This document shows positions 20,819-29,680 of a stretch of DNA of 64,000 nucleotides, piece by piece. The notes under the pieces are model-generated. The model was not told where the DNA came from. It searched no databases and was given only the letters and a program-made list of their open reading frames with translations. This stretch comes from JANXVY01 sp040080145 (GTDB lineage: Bacteria; Pseudomonadota; Alphaproteobacteria; Rhizobiales; Hyphomicrobiaceae), in the NCBI GenBank assembly GCA_040080145.1, contig JBEBJA010000090.1:1-64000 (forward strand), written 5' to 3'. Made by a program: the position numbers and the translations under genes. How positions within the stretch are numbered: the stretch's first letter is position 1; each line of letters starts with the position of its first letter.

Positions 20819-21631
20819 TTATGCGGAAGGTTTTATGCCTGTCAGGAACTCAGTCAGGTCGTCGGCGATGTGGTGGATGTGGTCTGGGGGGGTGGACCAG
20901 GATCGTGCTTTGGCTTGGGCTGGGTGGTCGATGTAGGTCGAGCGGATCAGGACCGTGGTCATGCCGAGGGCGTGGGGGATTTCGAGGTTTTGCGGCATGT
21001 CTTCGAACATGGCGGCCCGGTTTGACGTGACGCCGTGGCGTTTGACGAAGGTCGCGAAGGCGTCGGCCCCGGGTTTGGGCTGGTAGTCGCAGGCGACGAT
21101 ATCGCAGATGCCGTCGAACAGGTCGAGGATGCCGATCTTTTCGGCGACGCGCTCGGCGTGGCCGGTGGTGCCGTTGGTGAAGATGAGCTTGCGGCCGGGC
21201 AGGGCTTGGATCGAGGCGCGCAATTCGGGCGAGGGCGGGACGACGCTCAAGTCGATGTCGTGGACGTAGTCGAGGAAGGCTTTGGGGTCCATTTTGTGGA
21301 TGCGCATCAGGCCCGACAACGTGGTGCCGAACTGGCGGTAATAGGCCTTTTGCAGGTGGCGGGCGTAGGGCTCGGGGACGCCCAAGTACTTGGCGACGAA
21401 CGCGCCCATGCGCTGGTCGACCTGGGCGAACAGGTTGCACTCGGACGGGTAGAGCGTGTTGTCGAGGTCGAAGACCCAAGTGTCGACGTGATCGAAGGCG
21501 CTCTTTTGTTGCGAACCTTGCGGCCTGAAGGAGGCCGGAAGGTTCGAGTCCGGCGCTCGCGCCGGCGCCTCTTCGGCGCTTCGGCCAGCTGCGCTGTCGG
21601 CTAGAAGCATGGCTTTGGGTGGCAGCGCCAT
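20819..21631 (-). CDS. HAD-family pyrimidine 5'-nucleotidase-like phosphatase
   Basis: Haloacid dehalogenase fold, Sdt1/PhoE-like subfamily. 270 residues from the ATG at 21631, two bases after the argB stop. Motif I is DLDNTLYP (about residue 56), motif II FTNGTT, motif III Lys in QPKPGADAF, motif IV FEDMPQNL. The roughly 45 residues before motif I contain a structured palindromic DNA insert (21,512-21,590) encoding a low-complexity linker. The argB-HAD order is typical for Hyphomicrobiales; the natural substrate is not certain. Confidence 0.87.
   Translation of the reverse strand: MALPPKAMLLADSAAGRSAEEAPARAPDSNLPASFRPQGSQQKSAFDHVDTWVFDLDNTLYPSECNLFAQVDQRMGAFVAKYLGVPEPYARHLQKAYYRQFGTTLSGLMRIHKMDPKAFLDYVHDIDLSVVPPSPELRASIQALPGRKLIFTNGTTGHAERVAEKIGILDLFDGICDIVACDYQPKPGADAFATFVKRHGVTSNRAAMFEDMPQNLEIPHALGMTTVLIRSTYIDHPAQAKARSWSTPPDHIHHIADDLTEFLTGIKPSA
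21512..21590. repeat. Palindromic element inside the HAD coding sequence
   Basis: Arms at 21,512-21,526 and 21,532-21,546 pair over 15 bases with one mismatch. Next follows CCGGCG-CTCG-CGCCGG at 21,550-21,565 and a third small GCGCC hairpin. The DNA is read in frame as the N-terminal linker of the phosphatase, so it behaves like an inserted palindrome tolerated by the protein. Confidence 0.6.
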
Positions 21632-21633
21632 GT

Positions 21634-22584
21634 TCAGGCTGATTTCTTGGTGGGTTTGATTTTGTGGCCGACGAGGGTGCCGACACCGTGTTCGGTGAAG
21701 AGTTCGAGCAGGACGCAATGGGGGACGCGGCCGTCGATGATGACGACGGCTTCGACGCCGGCTTCGACGACCTCGATGCAGCCTTCGATCTTGGGGATCA
21801 TGCCGCCGGTGATGGTGCCGTTTTTGATGAGGGCGCGGGCTTCTTCGACGGTCAAGCGCTTGAGGAGCCTTTTGTCTTTGTCGAGGACGCCTTCAACGTC
21901 GGTGAGGAGCAGCAGCCGCTTGGCTTTCATGCGGGCGGCAAGGGCGCTGGCAAAGGTGTCGGCGTTGACGTTAAGGGTGTCGCCTTCGCGGCTCATGGCG
22001 ACGGGGGCGATGACCGGGATCAAGTCCGATTTTGAAAGCACGTCAACGATGTGGGGGTTCACCTCGACCGGGTCGCCGACGTAGCCGATGTCGATGGCTT
22101 TGAGGAGGTTTGAATCGGGGTCGGGCAGATGGGTGATGCGCTTGGCGAGCATCAGGTTGGCGTCTTTGCCGCAGATGCCGACCGCTTTGCCGCCCTGGCG
22201 GTTGATGGCCGAGACGATCTGTTTGTTGATGGCACCGGCCAGGACCATCTCGACGACTTCGACGGTCGGCTTGTCGGTGACGCGGAGCCCTTGCACGAAA
22301 TCGGATTTGATCTCGAGCTTCTTGAGCATGGCCGCGATCTGGGGGCCGCCGCCGTGGACGACGATTGGGTTGACGCCGGATTGCTTCAGGTAAACAATGT
22401 CTTGGGCGAATGCGTCCGAGAGGGCTTCATCGCCCATCGCGTTGCCGCCGAACTTGATGACGACGGTCTGTTCGTCGTAGCGAATGAGATGGGGGAGTGC
22501 TTCGGCAAGGATGCGGGCCTGTACGTGGGCCGAAACCTCTTGGGGCTGGCCATTAATCGGGCTTTGATCCTTGTCGTTTTTCAC
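21634..22584 (-). CDS. argB: Acetylglutamate kinase
   Basis: Second step of arginine synthesis. 316 residues from the GTG at 22584, which has AGGAG eight bases upstream. The start of the kinase fold is VVIKFGGNAMG; VVHGGGPQI and the C-terminal TGGMIPKIEG are also intact. A much longer frame to 23,013 exists but has no homology. Immediately followed by the HAD gene, probably one transcript. Confidence 0.96.
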   Translation of the reverse strand: MKNDKDQSPINGQPQEVSAHVQARILAEALPHLIRYDEQTVVIKFGGNAMGDEALSDAFAQDIVYLKQSGVNPIVVHGGGPQIAAMLKKLEIKSDFVQGLRVTDKPTVEVVEMVLAGAINKQIVSAINRQGGKAVGICGKDANLMLAKRITHLPDPDSNLLKAIDIGYVGDPVEVNPHIVDVLSKSDLIPVIAPVAMSREGDTLNVNADTFASALAARMKAKRLLLLTDVEGVLDKDKRLLKRLTVEEARALIKNGTITGGMIPKIEGCIEVVEAGVEAVVIIDGRVPHCVLLELFTEHGVGTLVGHKIKPTKKSA

Positions 22585-22836
22585 CGTTTCATCTCCTTTG
22601 GTCTTGTCGCGGCAATTAGCGCCCTCGCCGATCGACACTCGGACGGCCGCAGCGATGGACATTGCGCTTTGCCGTCGTTGGTCAGGGCCGGAGCGAGTTA
22701 TATCGCCCCGGCGGGGTCTCACAACGGAATTCACACATAATTTGGAAGTAGGCTGTTGCTTGGGGGACCCTGTTTTGGCGCGCCGGCTGGCGTATTCTAG
22801 GGAGGGATTCGCCGAAATTATTGGAGAGACGCGTTT

Positions 22837-25047
22837 ATGGCGGGCTTCGCCGAAGAACTGAGACGAATCCCGATGTCGCAGGGGTTGGGTGCGACACTCG
22901 CGCGGGCTGCCGATTATGCGCAGGCCCAGCTGCATGGGGAAGTTGCGCTCGAGCATCTCTTGCTGGCGCTGACCGAGGACGACGACGCGGCGCAGGTGCT
23001 GGCGGCCAGTCATGTGGATCTGGCGCTGCTGAAAGCCGATGTGTCGCTGTATCTCGGCGGCCTAACCGGCGGGGGGGACGCCAACAATATTGCGCTGGCG
23101 AGCGACCTCAAGCGTATTTTGGAGGCCGCTGCTGCGGCGGCAAGCCAGGGACGGCGGCGCGAGATCAACGGCGCGATTGTTCTGGCGGCAATCGTTGGGG
23201 ATGGCCGGTCGTCGGCAGCGCATATGCTGCGGTCACAGGGGCTGACGTTTGAAGAGGCGATCAAGGCCTTGCAGAGGGCGCTGGCTGTGACGCCGCCGCC
23301 GGCCCAAGGCAGGCCTGCCGTCGCGACGCCGGTTGCGGGGAAACCGGAGGCCGAGGACATTCTGGCGACGGCACGGGCTCGGGTTCAGACGCGCGCGGCG
23401 CCGGGAATGCCGGCTGTTGCGCCGCGACTTGAGCCGGTCGTTGTACCAGCCGTCGAGGTTGCAAGGGGGCCTGAGCCAGTTGCAGCACCCAAGGCGGAGC
23501 CAGTGGCCGCAGTTCAACCGGAGCCGGTTGCCGAAATGTCCGTCGTGCATTCCGCGTGGCCACCCGAGGTGCGCACGTCCGAGGCCTTCGGCGCGGCGAA
23601 GAAAGTGGCCGTGGTCGATTTTGATGCGGTGCAAGCGGAGATTGAGGCGGAGCGATACCGCGCGGCCGAAGACGCTGCTGCGTTTCAGCCAGCAGACGCG
23701 GCAATATCGTACGATCAGGCCTACGAAGATGCGCCACATGCTGGCGTGACAGATTATGCTGGCGCTGACCGGTATGCGCCGTCAGCGCAGGATGCTCCGC
23801 ACCTGCCGATGCCGCTGCCGCCGATGTTGCCGCCGCTTGCTGCGATCCCGCCGCCAACGCCTGGCCGGTATGGGCCACCACCTGTTCAGCCATCGCCGGG
23901 GTCGCGGTGGCCGGCACCCGTTGCCCCAGCCTGGAAAGAGCAGCAAGACAACGCCTATCGCGCGGCGGAGGAGGCGCGGTTGCTGCCGCCGCCTGCGCTG
24001 GCCCCGGGTTTCGATATGGGCCATGCGAGTTCGCCGCCACCACCGCCATTGCCGCAGGTCGCGCCAGACTGGGAGCCGCGTGGGCCCCACGGCGCGTTTC
24101 ACGAACCGCATCCGGGCTGGCCGGAAGCTGACCGGCACCGCCAGCAGACTGGCGGATATGAGCAGGCCCATGAACACGGCCATCAGCGGCTTGATGGACG
24201 GGGGGAGCCGGATTTTCGCAACCATTTCCCACCACCTCCGTCATGGCCTGCGGACGCGGTTACAAACGGCCATGGGTATGTCCAAGCCGACGACCAGCGC
24301 TCGAACTATGGGGTTGGCGGCGAGCCGTTGAACTACGAACCGTCGTGGCCGCATCAGGAGCCAGTGCAAGACTGGGCCGAAGCTGGCGAGGGACCTGCAG
24401 AGTATGGCCAGCACGCATCCCCTCCGCAATTGCCAGTCATGCTGCCGATGCCTGAGGCCGGTCTGGCGGCTCCTGAGCAGCCTGCTCCCCGGGTGCGGCG
24501 GCGTAAGTCATCGGGCAAGTCCTCTGCTGGGCATATGGGTGAAAGCATTCCGCGCAAGATGCGGGCACATGTGGCGTCTTCGGTCGATGTGGCGTTGACC
24601 AAAGCCGAGCTTCTTGCGCTTCTGGACGGGTTGTCCGAGGAGACAGACTACGGGGTTGAGGCGGGATGCCTCTCTGTCAAGTTGCGTGCTCTGGACGGGC
24701 AGTTTGTGATCGATCCGGTCGCGCCCGAGACGCAGTGGGCCGAGATTGACGCCGGGTTTGGAACAAGCGACTCCGTGAGCTGGCGGTGGACGGTGACGCC
24801 GCTTAAATCGGGTCGCCGACGCTTGCAGCTGGTTGTGTCGGCGCGGACGCCTTCGGTGGAGGGGCCAGCGATTGTCACGGTGTTGCCTGAGCAGATCATC
24901 AATGTGCGGGTTGGGAAGAACTTTGGGCGCGGGTTCGTCCGGCTTGCCGGATGGATCGTGATTGCCGCTATTGGCGGGCTGATTGCCAAGTACGGGTTGC
25001 CGTTGCTCGACCCGGCGATTGCGGCGTTGATGAAGGTTTTGAAGTAG
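22837..25047 (+). CDS. Membrane-anchored protein with a Clp N-terminal domain
   Basis: 736 residues. Residues 1-150 form a double Clp repeat (N-domain) like that of ClpA/ClpB (QGLGATLARAADYAQAQLHG, then VALEHLLLALTED). Residues 150-560 are Pro/Ala/His-rich and probably disordered. A basic patch (RVRRRKSSGKSS) leads to a beta-rich domain at about 580-690, and one transmembrane helix (GWIVIAAIGGLIAKYGL) lies at the end. No AAA+ modules are present, so it is not an unfoldase; the N-domain may bind adaptor or substrate proteins. RBS GGAGAG upstream of the ATG. Confidence 0.8.
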   Translation: MAGFAEELRRIPMSQGLGATLARAADYAQAQLHGEVALEHLLLALTEDDDAAQVLAASHVDLALLKADVSLYLGGLTGGGDANNIALASDLKRILEAAAAAASQGRRREINGAIVLAAIVGDGRSSAAHMLRSQGLTFEEAIKALQRALAVTPPPAQGRPAVATPVAGKPEAEDILATARARVQTRAAPGMPAVAPRLEPVVVPAVEVARGPEPVAAPKAEPVAAVQPEPVAEMSVVHSAWPPEVRTSEAFGAAKKVAVVDFDAVQAEIEAERYRAAEDAAAFQPADAAISYDQAYEDAPHAGVTDYAGADRYAPSAQDAPHLPMPLPPMLPPLAAIPPPTPGRYGPPPVQPSPGSRWPAPVAPAWKEQQDNAYRAAEEARLLPPPALAPGFDMGHASSPPPPPLPQVAPDWEPRGPHGAFHEPHPGWPEADRHRQQTGGYEQAHEHGHQRLDGRGEPDFRNHFPPPPSWPADAVTNGHGYVQADDQRSNYGVGGEPLNYEPSWPHQEPVQDWAEAGEGPAEYGQHASPPQLPVMLPMPEAGLAAPEQPAPRVRRRKSSGKSSAGHMGESIPRKMRAHVASSVDVALTKAELLALLDGLSEETDYGVEAGCLSVKLRALDGQFVIDPVAPETQWAEIDAGFGTSDSVSWRWTVTPLKSGRRRLQLVVSARTPSVEGPAIVTVLPEQIINVRVGKNFGRGFVRLAGWIVIAAIGGLIAKYGLPLLDPAIAALMKVLK

Positions 25048-25062
25048 GGAGTAGGGAGTGGG

Positions 25063-25743
25063 TTAGCGGACGGGTTTGCCGCGTTCGTCGAGGATCATGG
25101 CCATTTGGGCGCGGAGTTGCGCGATGCCGGAGCCGACTTCGGATGAGGTCGCCAGCGTCACTGGGTAGGACGCTGGGTGTTTGCTGGCGAGGGTGCTGGT
25201 CGCTGCGAGAATATCGGCCAATTCGTAAGGGTTGAGCTTGTCCGCCTTGGTGAGCACGATCTGGTAGGACACTGCGGCGGTGTCGAGCATCGCCATGATG
25301 GTTTCGTCGACCGGTTTGATGCCGTGGCGGCTGTCGATCAACAGGAAGACGCGGGCGAGGTTTTGACGGCCTTTGAGGTAATCCTGGACCAGCGCGGTCC
25401 AAGCGTCGACCTTGCCCTTGGGGGCCTTGGCGAAGCCGTAGCCCGGCATATCGACGAGGTACATGTCGCCGTTATCTGGGCGGAAGTAGTTGAGTTCCTG
25501 CGTGCGGCCGGGCGTGTTCGAGGTGCGCGCCAAGCCCTTGTTGGCGATGAGCGCGTTGAGCAGGCTCGATTTGCCGACGTTCGAGCGGCCGGCGAAGGCA
25601 ATTTCGATGCGGTTGGCTTCGGGCAGGTGATCGAGGCCGACGACGCTTTTGACAAAGGTCCACGGGCGGACCGCCAGCCTCTCGCCCGCAGCCAATAGTT
25701 CGGGCGAGAAGTCGGTCTGACCGGTCACGGCTTCCTGTGTCAA
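25063..25743 (-). CDS. engB: Ribosome biogenesis GTPase EngB/YihA
   Basis: Essential GTPase in large-subunit assembly. 226 residues with G1 GRSNVGKSSLLN, G3 DMPGYGFAK and G4 TKADKL. A TTG at 25743 overlaps the yidC TGA; GTG at 25725 (AGGA five bases upstream) is an alternative start six codons inside. Last gene of the rpmH-rnpA-yidC-engB cluster. Confidence 0.94.
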   Translation of the reverse strand: MTQEAVTGQTDFSPELLAAGERLAVRPWTFVKSVVGLDHLPEANRIEIAFAGRSNVGKSSLLNALIANKGLARTSNTPGRTQELNYFRPDNGDMYLVDMPGYGFAKAPKGKVDAWTALVQDYLKGRQNLARVFLLIDSRHGIKPVDETIMAMLDTAAVSYQIVLTKADKLNPYELADILAATSTLASKHPASYPVTLATSSEVGSGIAQLRAQMAMILDERGKPVR

Positions 25744-27662
25744 GGTTTGGCCTTTTCGCCGGATTTGGGTTTGTCAGTAGCCTTGGGCTTGGTTTCGACG
25801 CCGCGAAGGCCGTTGAAGAAACCTTTGATGTCGCCCCACTGTTTCACGAGATTTTCCTTGATGTGAATCTCGACACCAAGGCGTTTGTTGATGATCGTCT
25901 GCTGGGCGATCGTCAGCGTGTTGTTGACGGCCCAATAGATGACGAGACCGGCCGGGAAACTTGCCATCATGAACGTGAAGATGATGGGCATCCAGGCGAA
26001 GACCTGTTGCTGGATCGGGTCGGGCTGCGGGGGGTTCATCTGCATCTGCAGCCACATGGTGATGCCCATGATGAGCGGCCAGACGCCGATCAACAGGAAC
26101 TGCGGCACGTCGAAGGGCAGCAGGCCAAACAAGTTGAACATCGTGGTCGGGTCGGGCGCGGACAAGTCTTTGATCCAGCCGAAGAAGGGGGCGTGGCGCA
26201 TGTCGATCGTGCCGTACAAGACCTTGTAGAGGCCGAAGAATACGGGGATCTGCAGCAGTACCGGCAAGCAGCCCGCAAGCGGATTGATCTTTTCCTTCTG
26301 GTAAAGCGCCATAAGTTCTTTCGACTGGCGCTCCTTGTCGTCTTTGAACCGCTCTTTCAGCTTTTCCATTTCAGGCTGAAGCTTCTTCATCTTCGCCATC
26401 GATTCATACGACTTGTTGGCGAGCGGGAAGAACAGGCCCTTCAGCAGGAACGTGATCGCGATGATCGTCACGCCGAAGTTGTGCGTGTACTTGTTGATGC
26501 TTTCCATGATGTGGAACAGCGGCTTGGTGATGAAATAGAACCATCCCCAATCGATCATCAGATTGAACTTTTTGATGCCGAGCTTGTCTTCGTACTGCTC
26601 GATCAAGCTGACCTGTTTGGCACCGGCATAGAGCTGGCTTACGCTTTCACCCTTGGCGCCTGGTGCAACCGTTACGGCTGGGTATTCGAAGCGGGTTTCG
26701 AACTGGTGGGTTTCGGTGGCACTGCGCTTTTGATCGACTGAGAAGATGGCGGTGTATTTGCCAGTCTGGTTGGGGACGAGAGCTGCTGCCCAGTATTTGT
26801 CGGTGATGCCAAACCAGCCGCCGGTTTGATCCTTGAAGGCTTTGCGGATGCCGGTGTGCTTGGCGTCTTCTTTGGCGAACGTGTCGTAGGCCAGTTCCTG
26901 GAGGCCTGCTTCCCCGACGTAACCCACAAGGCCTTCGTGGAGGACATAGTTGGCATCGGTGCTGGTTTTGGAGTCGCGGAAGATGCGGCCATAGGGTTTC
27001 AGGGCAACGGGGGCGGCGGACTTGTTTTCGACCTCGTCGGTGATCTTGAACATGTAGTCGGCGTCAACGGAGATGGTGCGTTTGAAGGCCAAGCCCTGGC
27101 CGTTGTCCCAGGTCAGGACGACGGGCGTGGTGGTTGTCAGGGATTGAGGACCCTGGCTGGTCCAGATCGTTTGGCTATCGGGCAGCGGGATTTTGGTTGG
27201 GCTTTCGTTGGTCCAGCCGTAATCGGCGAAATAGGCCTGTGGCGATTCCGTTGGTTCGAACAGGACGATGTTCGGGCTCTTGGGGTCGACCTTTTCGTGG
27301 AACTTCACGAGCGAGAGGTCGTCGATGCGTCCGCCTTTGAGGCCAATGGTGCCTTTGAGCGACGGGGTGTCGACTGGAATGCGGGGGCTCAACGCAATGG
27401 CTGCGTCGCGGCTTGCGGCGCGGACGACGCTGGTGCGCGTTGTCTCGGACGGATTGCCGGTTGTCGGGGCGATCACGGTGCCGGCTGCGCTGGTGGCGGC
27501 CTTTTCGGCGTCTGCTTTGGCGAGCTTTTCAACGCGCTGGCGCTCACGCTCCTCGCGCATCCGTGGCTCGGCATAGAAGTACTGCCAAGACAGAAATACG
27601 GCCATGGACAGCAGGAGTGCCATCCAAATGTTGTTTTGATTTTCAGGCTGGCGGTTCTTCAT
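25740..27662 (-). CDS. yidC: Membrane protein insertase YidC
   Basis: Inserts proteins into the inner membrane, alone or with SecYEG. 640 residues: an N-terminal anchor (IWMALLLSMAVFLSWQYFY), a large periplasmic domain to about 350, then the conserved five-helix core with WGWFYFITKPLF and LPVLLQIPVFFGLYKVL. The ATG follows the rnpA stop by one base; yidD, found between rnpA and yidC in many bacteria, is absent here. Confidence 0.97.
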   Translation of the reverse strand: MKNRQPENQNNIWMALLLSMAVFLSWQYFYAEPRMREERERQRVEKLAKADAEKAATSAAGTVIAPTTGNPSETTRTSVVRAASRDAAIALSPRIPVDTPSLKGTIGLKGGRIDDLSLVKFHEKVDPKSPNIVLFEPTESPQAYFADYGWTNESPTKIPLPDSQTIWTSQGPQSLTTTTPVVLTWDNGQGLAFKRTISVDADYMFKITDEVENKSAAPVALKPYGRIFRDSKTSTDANYVLHEGLVGYVGEAGLQELAYDTFAKEDAKHTGIRKAFKDQTGGWFGITDKYWAAALVPNQTGKYTAIFSVDQKRSATETHQFETRFEYPAVTVAPGAKGESVSQLYAGAKQVSLIEQYEDKLGIKKFNLMIDWGWFYFITKPLFHIMESINKYTHNFGVTIIAITFLLKGLFFPLANKSYESMAKMKKLQPEMEKLKERFKDDKERQSKELMALYQKEKINPLAGCLPVLLQIPVFFGLYKVLYGTIDMRHAPFFGWIKDLSAPDPTTMFNLFGLLPFDVPQFLLIGVWPLIMGITMWLQMQMNPPQPDPIQQQVFAWMPIIFTFMMASFPAGLVIYWAVNNTLTIAQQTIINKRLGVEIHIKENLVKQWGDIKGFFNGLRGVETKPKATDKPKSGEKAKP

Positions 27663-27663
27663 A

Positions 27664-28251
27664 TCAGTCTCGGCTGGACTTTGATTGTTGCGTGCTTGTC
27701 GCAGATCTGGGGGACGGACGCGATAACTCTTCTGTCACACCCTTTTGGCGGGCAGAGGGGGACTTTGAGGATTTCGGGCCCGGATTTTTCGAATTCAAAG
27801 ATTTTGGGCTTTGTGAGTGAACCCGTTCGAACGCCGCTTTCAGATCGGCGACCAGCGTTGCGAAGGACTGGCTGGTGGCGGGAAGGCGTGCGACCAGAAC
27901 GTAATCCGTATCTGAACGCGCGGCGAGAGGCGAGAGTTCGACGAGCGCTGCACGAAGTCGTCTGCGGATCCTGTTGCGGACGACAGCGTTGCCAATCTTT
28001 TTGGTGATGGTGAACCCAAAGCGGGGTCCGTCAAACACTTTGACAGTAGGCTTTCGCGATCCTGACTTAACAAACTCAGACTCGGTGGTGCCGGAATCGG
28101 ATGTCGTAGGAAGGGTCAGACCCACTTCAGGTCGAGGCTTGCCTTCCAAAACGAAGGCAGCCGCCGTTGCGCGCCCGCCACCGCGGACACGCTGGAATTC
28201 TGCTCGCTTTTTGAGCGTGTGGAACGTCTGAGTTTCAGCCGTTCGACTCAT
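27664..28251 (-). CDS. rnpA: Ribonuclease P protein component
   Basis: Protein subunit of RNase P that matures tRNA 5' ends. 195 residues from the ATG at 28251, longer than the usual 110-130. The core is recognisable: FHTLKKRAEFQRVRGGGR, then FGFTITKKIGNAVVRNRIRR (RNR motif at about 92-100). Between them, about residues 40-75, is a Ser/Thr-rich insert, and after 150 a Ser/Lys-rich tail. Both are outside the catalytic fold and probably flexible. Between rpmH and yidC. Confidence 0.92.
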   Translation of the reverse strand: MSRTAETQTFHTLKKRAEFQRVRGGGRATAAAFVLEGKPRPEVGLTLPTTSDSGTTESEFVKSGSRKPTVKVFDGPRFGFTITKKIGNAVVRNRIRRRLRAALVELSPLAARSDTDYVLVARLPATSQSFATLVADLKAAFERVHSQSPKSLNSKNPGPKSSKSPSARQKGVTEELSRPSPRSATSTQQSKSSRD

Positions 28252-28338
28252 CGGCTTTCGCTTCCGCTCGCGTTCGACCTTGGGTTCCACGGTAACAGTA
28301 TGGTCTCCGCGGTTTCCGGCTCGTACGAACGAACGACC

Positions 28339-28473
28339 TCAGGCCGAGAGGCGTTTACGGCCTTTGGCGCGACGGCGGGCAAGAACGCGGATGCCACCTG
28401 GCGTCTGCATACGCTTGCGGAAGCCGTGGCGGCGCTTGCGCACGAGGCGGCTTGGTTGATACGTACGTTTCAC
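28339..28473 (-). CDS. rpmH: 50S ribosomal protein L34
   Basis: Forty-four residues starting at the GTG at 28473, sequence VKRTYQPSRLVRKRRHGFRK onward, ending KGRKRLSA: a full-length L34. First gene of the rpmH-rnpA-yidC-engB unit. Confidence 0.97.
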   Translation of the reverse strand: MKRTYQPSRLVRKRRHGFRKRMQTPGGIRVLARRRAKGRKRLSA

Positions 28474-28723
28474 GATCGTCTCCGTGCTTTGACAGCTGTG
28501 CCCCGTTGAGCTTGAGACCGCGCATCGTTGCGCGTACAGCTGTCGCGTGACCTGACCTAAAATACCTTCGATCACAGGCCAAGCCGGGCTAAACGGCCCC
28601 TTATAAACGCCATGATCATAGAAGAAACGCGGGTATAGGGGGGCTTGATGCCAAAGTCAATTCGCGACTGGTCGAATATGGTACCTCGGGCGATTCGCTT
28701 GTCATGGACGATGCAACATAGCA

Positions 28724-29572
28724 ATGAGCCTGGAACCACCTCCTAACAATCAAAGGCCGGGCTTGGCTCGCAGGCTGCTGCCGAACCTTCCTGTTTGGGC
28801 ATATCCGCTCGGCGCGGTGACCGGATTGGGCGTGATGGCGGGGCTCTGGTTTGCTTTTGAGGCCGTTTCTGAGGTGGCGACACTGAAGACGGTCGGGCTC
28901 AACTATGACGCGCTCAAGGCTTATGTTGCTGGAAATACAGGGCAAGCAGCGCTGCTATACATCGGCGCATATGCCCTGTTGGGGGCGCTGATCCTGCCGG
29001 GAAGTCCGCTGCTGGTGGTGGCAAGCGGGTTGTTGTTTGGGGCAGGTATTGGAATTCCGTTGTCGCTGTTTGCGTCCATGCTGGCGGCCATTGTGACGTA
29101 TTTGCTTGTCAGGACGGCGTTTGGTCGGCGGATGGCGGCGTTTCCCAGCCCAATGTTGGCGAAGCTGCGGACCGGCTTTCAACGTCATGGGCTTGGCTAC
29201 ATGATGTTCTTGCGGTTGACGCCGGGGCTTCCGTTTGCCGCGCTCAATGTGGTGCCGAGCCTCATCGGCGTGTCGTTTTCGACGTTTGTGACTGGCACGT
29301 TTCTGGGTCTATTGCCGTCGCGGATCGCTTTGTCCACAGCAGGCGCGGGTTTGGGGGAGGCTATCAAGGCGCAAAATGCGCTGTATTCGCAATGCCTCGC
29401 GGCGCCACCCGCCGAGTCGACGGTTTGCGCCTACGATCTCAATGTGGGTTCCCTCTTGACGAAGGAGATGCTGGGGGCCTTTCTCGCTTTAGCGATTCTC
29501 GCGTTGATACCGGCAATTCTCGACGCAGCGCGGCGCGTCAGGGAGCGGTTCAGAGCCGTCTCCAAGCCGTAG
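28724..29572 (+). CDS. TVP38/TMEM64 (VTT-domain) membrane protein
   Basis: 282 residues with about six membrane helices. The VTT/SNARE-associated core is visible: LPGSPLLVVASGLLFGAGIG, then RTGFQRHGLGYMMFLRLTPG and PFAALNVVPSLIGVS. Family members are integral membrane transporters or scramblase-like proteins. A FAD oxidoreductase gene follows 108 bp downstream; the pairing of TVP38 proteins with mercuric-reductase-like oxidoreductases is seen in many bacteria, so a joint role is plausible. Confidence 0.87.
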   Translation: MSLEPPPNNQRPGLARRLLPNLPVWAYPLGAVTGLGVMAGLWFAFEAVSEVATLKTVGLNYDALKAYVAGNTGQAALLYIGAYALLGALILPGSPLLVVASGLLFGAGIGIPLSLFASMLAAIVTYLLVRTAFGRRMAAFPSPMLAKLRTGFQRHGLGYMMFLRLTPGLPFAALNVVPSLIGVSFSTFVTGTFLGLLPSRIALSTAGAGLGEAIKAQNALYSQCLAAPPAESTVCAYDLNVGSLLTKEMLGAFLALAILALIPAILDAARRVRERFRAVSKP

Positions 29573-29680
29573 TCACTGCAGCGTTTAATCTAGGTATCTT
29601 GCGTCTTGCCTTTCGAAAGTGATGGTGGCCGCCGGCAGAGTATGTTTGCCCGGCAGGACTCGTCTCAGGGAGCTTTCACT

